This document shows, piece after piece, positions 8,372-18,738 of a DNA stretch of 64,000 nucleotides (positions are counted from its first letter, which is position 1; each line of letters starts with the position of its first letter). The translations under genes and the position numbers were made by a program. The DNA comes from Belnapia rosea (GTDB lineage: Bacteria; Pseudomonadota; Alphaproteobacteria; Acetobacterales; Acetobacteraceae), in assembly GCF_900101615.1 (NCBI RefSeq), contig NZ_FMZX01000001.1:868001-932000 (forward strand), read 5' to 3'. A model generated the notes under the pieces. It did no database searches. It worked only from the letters and a program-made list of their open reading frames with translations, and was not told the DNA's origin.

Positions 8372-9333
8372 CCGAAGCGATCCGAGAGCAGCCCCACAGC
8401 CAGCGCGTAGTTCACCGGCGGATTGTACCTGCGGATGACCCGAAAATTATGGTGGCAGAGGAAGACCTGGGTCGTTCCGTTGCGGGGCAGGATCAGGCTC
8501 GTCTCGATCTCCGAGCCCGGCAGCGCCCCGCCATCGATGCGGCGGAAGCCCATTCGGCTCCAGTCGCGAAGCGGGCGTTTGGCGTCGGTTTCCGCCCGCT
8601 CGCCATCAAAGCCCGGCGGCGCCAGCACCGCCTGGCCCCAGGGCTCGTCTCCGCGCCAGCCATTGCGGGCCAGATAGTTGCCAATGGAGGCAAGTGCATC
8701 GGCGCGGCTGTCCCAGATGTCACGCCGGCCATCGCCGTCGAAATCCACTGCCAGCCGTTCGAAATTGGTCGGCATGAATTGCGGCTGGCCCATCGCGCCG
8801 GCCCAGCTGCCCTTCATTCGCGCCGGGGCGATATGGCCGCCATCCAGCACCTTCAGCGCCGCGATCAGCTCGGTACGGAAATAGCTGGAGCGCCGACCGT
8901 CCCAGGCGAGCGTCGCCAACGCTTCGATCACCCCGAAGCCGCCTGTATTCGCACCGAAATTCGTCTCCATGCCCCAGATCGCCACGATCACGCGCGGGTC
9001 GACCCGGTACCGGGTGCCAATGGCCGCCAGGAGGGTGCGGCTTTCACCATAGTGACGGCGCCCATTCTCGACCCGGGTCTGGGAGACGATGCGGTCCCGG
9101 TAGTCCTCCCAGCTCAGAGCCCCTTCGGGCTGCTTGCGGTCAAGTTCGAGCACGCGGTCATTTGGCCGCAGGCCGGTCAGCGCTCGCTGCAAGGTAGCCG
9201 GCGAGACGCCCGCCTTCCGGGCATCGGTGCGGACGCCATCCAGAAAGGCATCGAAGCCGCTCGTGGCGGCAGCGGCCGGGCGGGTCAGGGCGAGGCCCGG
9301 GAGAATCGACAGGAACAGTCGGCGCTGGAGCAT
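8368..9333 (-). CDS. Lytic murein transglycosylase, MltB family
   Basis: A 321-residue exported lytic transglycosylase (SLT_2 / GH103-type) that cleaves glycan MurNAc-GlcNAc bonds to 1,6-anhydro products. Signal peptide at residues 1-23; catalytic Glu123 in the WGMETNFG motif; GAMGQPQFMPTNF near 180 and a DFDGDGRRDIW stretch near 200 are family hallmarks. The ATG at 9333 places the signal peptide correctly; an ATG at 9369 would add 12 residues. It is the first gene of the minus-strand block, overlapping rlpA by 4 bases and divergent from the MmgE/PrpD gene. Confidence 0.92.
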   Translation of the reverse strand: MLQRRLFLSILPGLALTRPAAAATSGFDAFLDGVRTDARKAGVSPATLQRALTGLRPNDRVLELDRKQPEGALSWEDYRDRIVSQTRVENGRRHYGESRTLLAAIGTRYRVDPRVIVAIWGMETNFGANTGGFGVIEALATLAWDGRRSSYFRTELIAALKVLDGGHIAPARMKGSWAGAMGQPQFMPTNFERLAVDFDGDGRRDIWDSRADALASIGNYLARNGWRGDEPWGQAVLAPPGFDGERAETDAKRPLRDWSRMGFRRIDGGALPGSEIETSLILPRNGTTQVFLCHHNFRVIRRYNPPVNYALAVGLLSDRFG

Positions 9334-9382
9334 GGCCGGACAGGTGCCATGAGGCACGGGCCACCGCAACCATGACGTGCTC

Positions 9383-9410
9383 TTGGAAGCCAGAACCAGG
9401 GTGTTAGGAT
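9383..9410 (+). promoter_or_regulatory. Possible sigma-70-type promoter for the MmgE/PrpD gene
   Basis: TTGGAA (9383-9388) and TAGGAT (9405-9410) are separated by 16 bases, 25 bases before the ATG at 9435. A good ribosome-binding site (AGGGGAA) follows. Inferred by eye only. Confidence 0.3.
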
Positions 9411-9434
9411 CACCCGGAAATCAGGGGAAACGCC

Positions 9435-10835
9435 ATGGTCGCCGTCACAGAAATTATTGCCGATTATTGTGCCTCGCTCGATTTCGCCACGTTGCCGCCC
9501 GAGGTGCAGGAGCGCACCCGCTTCCTGGTCCTCGACCTCGTCGGCAATATCGTCCGTGGACGGCATGATGCGGAGAGCACCCCCGCCCTGCTGTCGATGG
9601 CCCGTGCCCTCGGTCTCGCCGCAGGTGGCTCGGCCGTGCTTGGTGACTCCGCGCGCTACACCCCGGCCGGCGCCGCTCTGTTGAATGGCGCCCTCGCCCA
9701 TAGCCTCGATTTCGATGACACCCATGCGGCCGGCACGCTCCACCCCGGCGCTCCGGTGATCCCGGCGGCGCTGGCGGCAGCGGAGATGGTGGGCGCCAAT
9801 GGCCGTACCGTGCTCTCGGCGATCGTCGCCGGCTATGAGGTGACCTGCCGGCTCGCCCTCGCCTTGCCGGGCGGCGACCATTACGACCGCGGCTATCATC
9901 CGACTGCGACCTGCGGTGCCTTTGGTGCCGCCGCTGCCGCCGCCCGGGTCTTCGGCCTGGATGCCAAGGGGATGCAGGACGCCTTCGGTATCGCGTTGTC
10001 CCAGGCAGCGGGCAGCCTCCAGTTCCTTGCCAATGGCGCCTGGACCAAGCGGTTCCAGGTCGGCTGGAGCGCGATGAACGGCCTCGCTGCCGCGACGCTG
10101 GCGCGCGAAGGGTTCCGCGGCGCCGCCGAGGCCTTCGAGGGCAAGGCTGGCTTCCTGCGTGCCTATGCGCCGAACCCCGTGCCGGAGCGGGCGCTGCAGG
10201 GCCTTGGCCAGCAGTTCGAGCTGATGAACACGGCGGTGAAGCCCTACCCCTCCTGCCGCTACGGCCATGCCGGCATCGACGCCGCCATCGAATTCCACAA
10301 GGAGCTCGGCCTCAAGGCGGAGGAGATCGAGGCGGTCACCATGGGGCTGCCGAACAAGGGCATGCTGCTGGTCGGCGCGCCGCTTGCCTACAAGCAGAAC
10401 CCGCAGAACGTTGTCGATGGCCAGTTCAGCGGGCCCTTCGTTGTCGCCTGCGGCCTGGTGCACGGCCATATGGGCTGGGACAGCTATGCGCTGCTGCAGG
10501 ACCCGGCGGTGCGGAGCGTGCTGCCGAAGGTGACCTGCGTCGAGGATCCGGAGGTCCAGGCCCTCTTCCCGGAATACATGTCCGGCAAGCTGACCCTTCG
10601 GGCCCGCGGGCAGGAGCATGTGCGGCTGGTGAAGATCGCCAAGGGCGAGCCGGAGAATTTCCTCACCGAGGCCGAGCTGCGGGCGAAGTTCCACGGGCTG
10701 GTCGATGCCGTGCTCGGGCGCGAGCGGGCGATGCAACTGGCCGATGCGGTGATCACCCTCGACCGGGCGGCCGATGTGAACGGCATGCTGCGACTCGGCG
10801 CGCCGATGATGGCGGCGCGGCTGGCAGGCGAGTAA
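9435..10835 (+). CDS. MmgE/PrpD family protein
   Basis: A 466-residue member of the family that includes 2-methylcitrate dehydratase PrpD, cis-aconitate decarboxylase and iminodisuccinate epimerase. An all-helical N-terminal domain (1-270, with LAHSLDFDDTHAAGTLHPGAP near 90-110) contains the family active-site Asp/His; a smaller C-terminal domain has the KPYPSCRYGHAGIDAA motif near 270. The substrate cannot be fixed: no prpB or prpC neighbour is present, although a PrpB-like lyase lies 36 kb away. AGGGGAA precedes the ATG. A single gene between divergent mltB and convergent nrdR. Confidence 0.85.
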   Translation: MVAVTEIIADYCASLDFATLPPEVQERTRFLVLDLVGNIVRGRHDAESTPALLSMARALGLAAGGSAVLGDSARYTPAGAALLNGALAHSLDFDDTHAAGTLHPGAPVIPAALAAAEMVGANGRTVLSAIVAGYEVTCRLALALPGGDHYDRGYHPTATCGAFGAAAAAARVFGLDAKGMQDAFGIALSQAAGSLQFLANGAWTKRFQVGWSAMNGLAAATLAREGFRGAAEAFEGKAGFLRAYAPNPVPERALQGLGQQFELMNTAVKPYPSCRYGHAGIDAAIEFHKELGLKAEEIEAVTMGLPNKGMLLVGAPLAYKQNPQNVVDGQFSGPFVVACGLVHGHMGWDSYALLQDPAVRSVLPKVTCVEDPEVQALFPEYMSGKLTLRARGQEHVRLVKIAKGEPENFLTEAELRAKFHGLVDAVLGRERAMQLADAVITLDRAADVNGMLRLGAPMMAARLAGE

Positions 10836-10843
10836 CCGGCGAC

Positions 10844-10870
10844 GGGGGGGAGCGGGATGCCCCCTCCCCC
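10844..10870. terminator. G-run/C-run hairpin between convergent genes
   Basis: A run of seven G (10844-10850) faces a run of five C (10860-10864) and a second C run, giving a GC stem between the MmgE/PrpD stop (10835) and the nrdR stop (10871). There is no T-tract, so termination function is uncertain. Confidence 0.3.
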
Positions 10871-11323
10871 TTACTTGTCCTCGAGTTGCCCGAGGAAGGC
10901 GCGGAAGTCCTTCGCCTCGCCGAAATTGCGGTAAACGCTGGCAAAGCGGACATAGGCCACCTGGTCCACTTCCCTCAGCGTCTCCATGACGATCTCGCCG
11001 ATCTGGCGGGATGTGACCTCGGAATCCGCCTCCGTTTCCAGGCGGCGCTGGATCCCATTGACGATACGTTCCACCCGGTCCTCATCGACCGGGCGCTTGC
11101 GGAGGGCGACACGGATGGAGCGGGCGAGCTTCTCCCGGTCGAAGGGGGCGCGACGCCCATCCGTCTTCAGGACGGTCAGCTCGCGGAGCTGGACGCGCTC
11201 GAAGGTAGTGAAGCGGCTGCCGCAGGCCGGGCAGGAGCGGCGGCGTCGGATGGCCGCCGCGTCCTCTGCCGGGCGGCTATCCTTCACCTGGGTGTCGTCA
11301 CTGCCGCAATAGGGGCACCGCAT
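10871..11323 (-). CDS. nrdR: Transcriptional repressor NrdR
   Basis: A 150-residue repressor of ribonucleotide reductase genes. The N-terminal zinc ribbon has CPYC (C3, C6) and CPAC (C31, C34); an ATP-cone domain follows at about residues 48-136 ([16 protein letters not shown]). It senses ATP/dATP and binds NrdR boxes upstream of nrd operons, none of which are in this window. Length is typical. It lies 9 bases after glyA on the same strand, the common alphaproteobacterial glyA-nrdR pair. Confidence 0.95.
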   Translation of the reverse strand: MRCPYCGSDDTQVKDSRPAEDAAAIRRRRSCPACGSRFTTFERVQLRELTVLKTDGRRAPFDREKLARSIRVALRKRPVDEDRVERIVNGIQRRLETEADSEVTSRQIGEIVMETLREVDQVAYVRFASVYRNFGEAKDFRAFLGQLEDK

Positions 11324-11332
11324 CGGAGGCCA

Positions 11333-12637
11333 TCACCCCCGGTAGATCGGGAAGCGCTGGCAGAGTTCCAGGACGCGGGCCTTCACGCCATCCTCCACCG
11401 CTGAATTCGCCGCCGCGTCGTTGGCGCGCGCGAGCCCGTCCAGAACCTCACCGATCAGCTTCCCGATCGTGCGGAACTCCGCCTCGCCGAAGCCACGGGT
11501 GGTGCCGGCCGGCGTGCCGAGGCGGACGCCGGAGGTGACCATCGGCTTTTCCGGGTCGAAGGGGATGGCGTTCTTGTTGCAGGTCAGGTGGGCCCGGTTC
11601 AGCGCACCCTCGGCCGCCTTGCCGGTGAGTTTCTTCGGCCGCAGGTCAACCAGCAGCAGGTGATTGTCCGTCCCGCCGGTCACGAGGTCTAGGCCCTGGG
11701 ACTTCAGCTCCTCCGCCAGCGCCGCCGCATTGGCGACTACGGCGCGGGAGTAGGCTCGGAACTCGGGCTTCAGCGCCTCGCCGAAGGCAACCGCCTTGGC
11801 AGCGATGACATGCATCAGGGGCCCGCCCTGCAGGCCCGGGAACACGGCGGAGTTGAACTTCTTCGCCAGCGCCTCGTCATTGGTGAGGATCATGCCGCCA
11901 CGTGGCCCACGCAGCGTCTTATGAGTGGTGGTGGTTGCCAAATGCGCATGCGGGAATGGCGAGGGATGCGCCCCGCCGGCGACGAGGCCAGCGAAATGCG
12001 CCATGTCCACCATGAAGATGGCGCCCACTTCGTCGGCGATCTCCCGGAACGCCCTGAAATCCCAGATCCGGGCATAGGCGCTGCCGCCGGCGATGATGAG
12101 CTTCGGCCGATTCTCAAGCGCTATCCGGCGGACCTCCGCCATGTCGATCCGCTGATCCTCGCGGCGCACCGTATAGGGGACAGGCTTGAACCACTTGCCC
12201 GAGAGGTTGGCGGCCGAGCCATGGGTCAGGTGCCCGCCGGCGGCGAGGTCAAGCCCCATGAAGGCATCGCCCGGCTGGAGCAGGGCGAGGAACACCGCCT
12301 GATTGGCCTGGGCGCCGCTATGCGGCTGCACATTGGCGAAGCCGCAGCCGAAGAGCTGCTTTGCACGCTCAATTGCCAGCGTCTCCGCCACGTCAACGAA
12401 CTCGCAGCCGCCGTAATAGCGCCGGCCGGGGTAGCCCTCGGCATATTTATTGGTCAGGACCGAGCCCTGGGCTTCCATGACCGCCTGGGAGACGATGTTC
12501 TCTGAGGCGATCAGCTCGATGCCGTCCTGCTGGCGGCCAAGCTCCAGGCCGATGGCCTCGGCAAGTTCCGGATCAGCTTCGGCAACCGAGGCGCTGAAGA
12601 AGCGGTCAGGGCTGCGATAGGCGGTGGTCTCGTTCAT
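11333..12637 (-). CDS. glyA: Serine hydroxymethyltransferase
   Basis: A 434-residue PLP enzyme interconverting serine + THF and glycine + 5,10-methylene-THF, the main one-carbon source. The PLP lysine is K240 in [14 protein letters not shown]; the N-terminal IASENIVS and [13 protein letters not shown] motifs are diagnostic. The frame stays open upstream to 12769 but that part overlaps rpiB, so the ATG at 12637 is used, 4 bases after the rpiB stop. Operon order is rpiB-glyA-nrdR. Confidence 0.96.
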   Translation of the reverse strand: MNETTAYRSPDRFFSASVAEADPELAEAIGLELGRQQDGIELIASENIVSQAVMEAQGSVLTNKYAEGYPGRRYYGGCEFVDVAETLAIERAKQLFGCGFANVQPHSGAQANQAVFLALLQPGDAFMGLDLAAGGHLTHGSAANLSGKWFKPVPYTVRREDQRIDMAEVRRIALENRPKLIIAGGSAYARIWDFRAFREIADEVGAIFMVDMAHFAGLVAGGAHPSPFPHAHLATTTTHKTLRGPRGGMILTNDEALAKKFNSAVFPGLQGGPLMHVIAAKAVAFGEALKPEFRAYSRAVVANAAALAEELKSQGLDLVTGGTDNHLLLVDLRPKKLTGKAAEGALNRAHLTCNKNAIPFDPEKPMVTSGVRLGTPAGTTRGFGEAEFRTIGKLIGEVLDGLARANDAAANSAVEDGVKARVLELCQRFPIYRG

Positions 12638-12641
12638 GGCG

Positions 12642-13085
12642 TCACCCGTTCGGTGCAAGCTTGGCGAGGCGCCGGGCATGCCGCCCGCCCTCGAATTCGG
12701 TATCGAGGAAGGCCCGTAGCGCATCGAGCGCCACTTCCGGCCCGGTCGTGCGGGCCCCGAAGCAGGCAATATTGGCGTCGTTATGGGCCCGTGTCAGCCG
12801 CGCCTCGGTGGTCGAATGCAGCACCGCCGCGCGGATGGCGGCATGGCGGTTGGCAGCGATCTGCACGCCGATCCCGGTGCCGCAAACCAGCACGCCGAAG
12901 CGGGCCTGGCCGGCCTCCACGGTCTCGGCAACCCGATGGGCGAAGTCCGGGTAATCGACGCTGTCGGCGGAATTGGTACCGACATCGATCAGGCTGTAGC
13001 CGGCATCCACCAGCGCCTGTTGCAGCACGGTCTTGAGCGGCAGCCCGGCATGGTCGCCGCCGATAGCGATGGTGAGCGGGGTCAT
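12642..13085 (-). CDS. rpiB: Ribose-5-phosphate isomerase B
   Basis: A 147-residue RpiB/LacA/LacB-family isomerase interconverting ribose-5-phosphate and ribulose-5-phosphate. The N-terminal [11 protein letters not shown], the catalytic-cysteine loop [16 protein letters not shown] near residue 67 and [21 protein letters not shown] near 85-105 are family-typical. It is the first gene of rpiB-glyA-nrdR; 181 bases separate it from the divergent metY-like gene. Confidence 0.93.
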   Translation of the reverse strand: MTPLTIAIGGDHAGLPLKTVLQQALVDAGYSLIDVGTNSADSVDYPDFAHRVAETVEAGQARFGVLVCGTGIGVQIAANRHAAIRAAVLHSTTEARLTRAHNDANIACFGARTTGPEVALDALRAFLDTEFEGGRHARRLAKLAPNG

Positions 13086-13148
13086 GGGCTGGTCCCTACC
13101 ATGTCATGGGGTAGGCGCGATATGGTGCCCACAAGGACTTGGGTGCAA

Positions 13149-13171
13149 CCCTGGCCTGCGCCCGGCCAGGG
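13149..13171. promoter_or_regulatory. Hairpin in the leader of the metY-like gene
   Basis: Perfect 8-bp inverted repeat (CCCTGGCC at 13149-13156, GGCCAGGG at 13164-13171) with a 7-base loop, about 95 bases upstream of the metY-like ATG. Alphaproteobacterial met genes often carry SAM-sensing leaders, but I could not fit a SAM-II or SAM-V consensus here. Confidence 0.3.
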
Positions 13172-13266
13172 CCGGGGCCTCCGGTGGTGCCCGGGTGCCC
13201 GCCCCTCATGCCGCTTCCGTCCCGGCGCCGGACATGGCACGGATAGGCCCCGCGGAGGAGCACCCC

Positions 13267-15575
<2,309 letters not shown>

Positions 15576-15603
15576 CCGACTTCTTGGTCAGGAGGATCGA
15601 GCG

Positions 15604-16395
15604 ATGAACACCGATTGGCTTGGCCTCGCCGACAGGATCGCGGTCGTCACCGGCGCCGCAGGCGGCATGGGACGGGCGATCGCCACCTCCTTCGTCGAGG
15701 CGGGTGCCGCTGTTGCGCTGCTGGACCGGGACCGGGACGGGTTGCTGGCCCTGGAGCAGCAACTTACCCTTGCCGGCGGCCGGGTCGCCGCCATTGCCTG
15801 CGACACAGGCTCCGAGGCCAGCATCGCCGATGCTGCCCGCGCCTCGGCCGACAAGCTCGGGCCGGCCGATATCCTGGTGAACAATGCCGGCATCCTGCGT
15901 GCCGGCCCCCTCGCTTCGCTTCCCCTCGAGGAATGGAACACGCTGCTCGCGGTGAACCTCACCGGCTACCTGCTCTGCGCCCAGGCCTTCCGGCCACAGA
16001 TGCTGGGGCGAGGTGGCGCGCTGGTGCATATCGCCTCCATTGCAGCCAGCAACCCGCAACCGCGCAGCGGCGGCTACAGCCCGAGCAAGGCAGCGGTGGC
16101 CATGCTCTCCCGGCAATTGGCACTGGAATGGGGACCGGATGGCATCCGCAGCAATGTGGTAAGCCCCGGTCTGATCCGCACGCCGATGTCGGAGAGCTTC
16201 TACCAGGCTCCCGGCGTCAAGGAGCGGCGCGAGGCCATCCTGCCGCTGCGCCGGATCGGCGCTCCGCAGGACATCGCCGATGCGGTGATCTACCTCGCGA
16301 GCGCCCGGGCCGCCTATATTACCGGCGGTGAGATCCTGGTGGATGGTGGGCTCGACCAGGCGGTGATGGAGCTCACGCCCCGGCCGGGCTACTGA
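15604..16395 (+). CDS. SDR family oxidoreductase
   Basis: A 263-residue classical short-chain dehydrogenase/reductase. NAD(P)-binding TGAAGGMG at residues 16-23, NNAG at 93-96, and the catalytic triad Ser145, Tyr158, Lys162 (YSPSK) are intact. Asp41 after the second beta-strand (LLDRDRD) favours NAD(H) over NADP(H). Substrate unknown. AGGAGGAT before the ATG is a strong ribosome-binding site. It follows hemB by 28 bases and its 3' end overlaps the convergent hydrolase gene by 23 bases. Confidence 0.88.
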   Translation: MNTDWLGLADRIAVVTGAAGGMGRAIATSFVEAGAAVALLDRDRDGLLALEQQLTLAGGRVAAIACDTGSEASIADAARASADKLGPADILVNNAGILRAGPLASLPLEEWNTLLAVNLTGYLLCAQAFRPQMLGRGGALVHIASIAASNPQPRSGGYSPSKAAVAMLSRQLALEWGPDGIRSNVVSPGLIRTPMSESFYQAPGVKERREAILPLRRIGAPQDIADAVIYLASARAAYITGGEILVDGGLDQAVMELTPRPGY

Positions 16396-17350
16396 CGCCC
16401 TCGAACAGCGCCCCGATGGCCCGTACCGCGAGGCTCTCCGCATCGCGGTCGTAGAAGCCGCAATGTCCACCGCCGGCGATCGCCAGCGGCAGCGCGGCTG
16501 GGCAAGCCGACCAGTCGATGGCCCGCATCGCAGCGATGGGCACCAGCGGGTCATCCTCCGCCATGATCACCAGCGTCGGCACCCGGAGCCGCGGCAGAGC
16601 TGCCGCCGGACGGTTGACCTCGCAGAAAACAGCGAAGGACGGGTAGCCGAAGCGCGGTGCCGTCACCGTCGCCTCGAATTCGGTCAGCGAGCCTGCCTGG
16701 CGGGCGGCCTGGCGCAAGGGCTCCGGCAGGTCGGTCGCTGGCACGGCGAGTACCTCCCGCCTGTAAAGCGCCAACAGGGCCCGGCCGAGCACGGGGTTGG
16801 CATCGATCGCCGCATAGGCCTGCTCCGGCTCCAATGGCGGTCCAATGGCGGCGGCGCCGAGGATGCGGGGCAAGCTGGCAGCTTCCCGGCCAAGCAGGTT
16901 CAAGACCAGCGATCCGCCGAGCGACCAACCAGCCAGCAACACCCCCTGCCCTGTCAGCGCTTCGGGCAGGAGGGTGAGGGCCTCGGCCAGGTCTTCGCTT
17001 CGGCCTAAATGGTAGTGGCTGGTACTGCGGGCGAGGCTGCGGGCGCTGCCACGGAGGTTCAGCCGGAGCACCGGAAATCCCCGGCGGAGCAGCCCAGCCG
17101 CGGCCTCCCGCAGATAGGGATCGTCCTCCGTGCCGTTCAGCCCATGGACCAGTACCGCCAACGGCCGCGCTGACGCCCGCTCCGGCAAATGCAGCATGGC
17201 AGCCAGCGCATCCCCATCCGCCAGCGGCAGCCAGAGCCGATGGCCAGGCGACAGCCGCGCCGGCCAGGGCCAACGCAGGGCCCGGATCGTCTGCAGGGTG
17301 CCGCCGAGCCAGGGAGGACGCGGTCGGAAGGGCACGGAGGATGGCATCAT
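16373..17350 (-). CDS. Alpha/beta hydrolase, YheT-type
   Basis: A 325-residue alpha/beta-hydrolase. LVHGLNGTEDDPYLRE (residues 67-82) is the oxyanion-hole region characteristic of the YheT/ABHD1-3 group; the nucleophile is Ser143 in GWSLGG; a late Asp (EDDPLVP) and His (GGHCGFYD) complete the triad. Probably a cytoplasmic short-chain esterase; the natural substrate is not known for the group. ATG codons at 17350 and 17347 are equivalent starts. The stop lies inside the last codons of the SDR gene on the other strand. Confidence 0.85.
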   Translation of the reverse strand: MMPSSVPFRPRPPWLGGTLQTIRALRWPWPARLSPGHRLWLPLADGDALAAMLHLPERASARPLAVLVHGLNGTEDDPYLREAAAGLLRRGFPVLRLNLRGSARSLARSTSHYHLGRSEDLAEALTLLPEALTGQGVLLAGWSLGGSLVLNLLGREAASLPRILGAAAIGPPLEPEQAYAAIDANPVLGRALLALYRREVLAVPATDLPEPLRQAARQAGSLTEFEATVTAPRFGYPSFAVFCEVNRPAAALPRLRVPTLVIMAEDDPLVPIAAMRAIDWSACPAALPLAIAGGGHCGFYDRDAESLAVRAIGALFEGVSSPAGA

Positions 17351-17390
17351 GCCATCAGCAACGCGCGCAAGGCGGCAGCGCTCCCGCTGC

Positions 17391-18596
17391 CTAAAGGATA
17401 CCCCTCTCCCGCAGCACCGCGATCTCCGTGGCCGGCAGGCCGAGCAACCCGCCCAGTACCTCCTCGGTATGCTGGCCGAGCACTGGCGGTGGGCTGCGAT
17501 AATCGGGTGGCGTCGCCGAGAGCTTCACCGGGTTGGCGATCACTGTCACCGTCTCGCCCGTGGCATGCGGCAGCTCGAGCACCATGTTCCGCGCCTGCAC
17601 ATGCGGGTCGGCGAAGACCTGTTCCAGCGTGTTGATCGGACCGCAGCCGATTTTCAACGCCTCCAGAGCCTCGATCCATTCGGCAGTGGTCTTCGATTTC
17701 ATCACCGGAGTCAGCGTGTCGGTCACGAGCTGGCGGTTCTGCACCCGCTTCGGGTTGGTGGCGAAGCGCTCGTCGGCCAGCAGGTGCTCCAGCCCGTTCG
17801 CCTTGCAGAAGCGCTCGAAGGTCGGGTCGTTACCGACCGCCAGGATGATATAGCCGTCCTTGGTCGGGTATTCCTGGTAGGGGGCGATGTTCGGGTGCTG
17901 GTTGCCGAGGCGCGGCGGGTTCTCGCCGGTGGCCAGGTAGTTCATGCCCTGATTCGCCAGCCAGGCGACATGGGTGTCCAGCATGCCGATATCGATCTGC
18001 TGCCCCTCACCCGTCGCGTTCCGGTGGTTCACCGCGGCCAGGATGCCGATGCATCCATAAAGGCCGGCGAAGAGGTCGGCGACCGGCACCCCCACCTTCT
18101 GCGGCGTCCCGTTCGGCTCGCCCGTAAGGGACATGACGCCGCCCATGGCCTGGATCAACGCGTCATAGCCCGGCCGCGGCGCATAGGGCCCGGTCTGACC
18201 GAAGCCGGTAATCGAGCAATAGATCAGCCGGGGATGCTTCGCCTTCAGTTGCTCCCAGCCCAGGCCGTATTTCGCCAGAGCGCCGACCTTGAAGTTCTCG
18301 ACCAGGATGTCGCAGTGCTCAAGCATCCGGTGGATGATCGCCTGCCCCTCGGGCTTGGCGATGTCGAGGGTGACCGACTTCTTGTTGCGGTTCACGCCCA
18401 CGAAATAGGCGGACTCCTTCGTCTTCGGCACGAAGGGCGGGGCGAAGCCGCGGGTGTCGTCGCCCGCCTCGGGCCGCTCGATCTTGAAGACCTCGGCGCC
18501 GAGATCGCCCAGCATCTGGGTGCAGGTAGGGCCGGCCAGGACCCTGGTCAGGTCCAGCACGCGGAGACCCTTCAGCGGGCCACTCGGTTCCTGCAT
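17391..18596 (-). CDS. CaiB/BaiF family CoA-transferase
   Basis: A 401-residue class III CoA-transferase. The N-terminal LKGLRVLDLTRVLAGP and GAEVFKIERPEAGDDTRGF, the N-terminal part of the fold with NRNKKSVTLD near 80, and the catalytic Asp expected in the PGYDALIQAMGG segment (near 147) fit the family, which moves CoA between carboxylic acids (formyl-, succinyl-, carnitinyl-CoA and others). The exact acid is unknown. The ATG at 18596 matches family N-termini; ATGs at 18632 and 18614 would add up to 12 residues. Divergent from the aldehyde dehydrogenase 142 bases away, suggesting a shared catabolic module. Confidence 0.88.
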   Translation of the reverse strand: MQEPSGPLKGLRVLDLTRVLAGPTCTQMLGDLGAEVFKIERPEAGDDTRGFAPPFVPKTKESAYFVGVNRNKKSVTLDIAKPEGQAIIHRMLEHCDILVENFKVGALAKYGLGWEQLKAKHPRLIYCSITGFGQTGPYAPRPGYDALIQAMGGVMSLTGEPNGTPQKVGVPVADLFAGLYGCIGILAAVNHRNATGEGQQIDIGMLDTHVAWLANQGMNYLATGENPPRLGNQHPNIAPYQEYPTKDGYIILAVGNDPTFERFCKANGLEHLLADERFATNPKRVQNRQLVTDTLTPVMKSKTTAEWIEALEALKIGCGPINTLEQVFADPHVQARNMVLELPHATGETVTVIANPVKLSATPPDYRSPPPVLGQHTEEVLGGLLGLPATEIAVLRERGIL

Positions 18597-18738
18597 TCTC
18601 CACTCCCGTCCCATCACCGACCAGCCCCTCATGCACCAGACCGGGCCGGGCAGGAAGCCGGGTTTTGCGTCCCCGTCTTGCCCTTGCGGGGGCGGCGGCC
18701 CATGGTCTGGCCCATCTCACCCGACCCGGGAGGAACCA

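Noticed and set aside
9435-10835. 2-Methylcitrate dehydratase (prpD) as a firm call
   Set aside because: The family contains several activities and no prpB/prpC operon surrounds it, so only the family name is given.
13086-13266. A SAM-II, SAM-V or SAH riboswitch upstream of the metY-like gene
   Set aside because: The conserved loops I remember for these classes could not be found; only a simple hairpin is present.
17130-18738. A long plus-strand frame across the CoA-transferase
   Set aside because: Antisense shadow of the CaiB/BaiF gene, whose motifs are all intact on the other strand.
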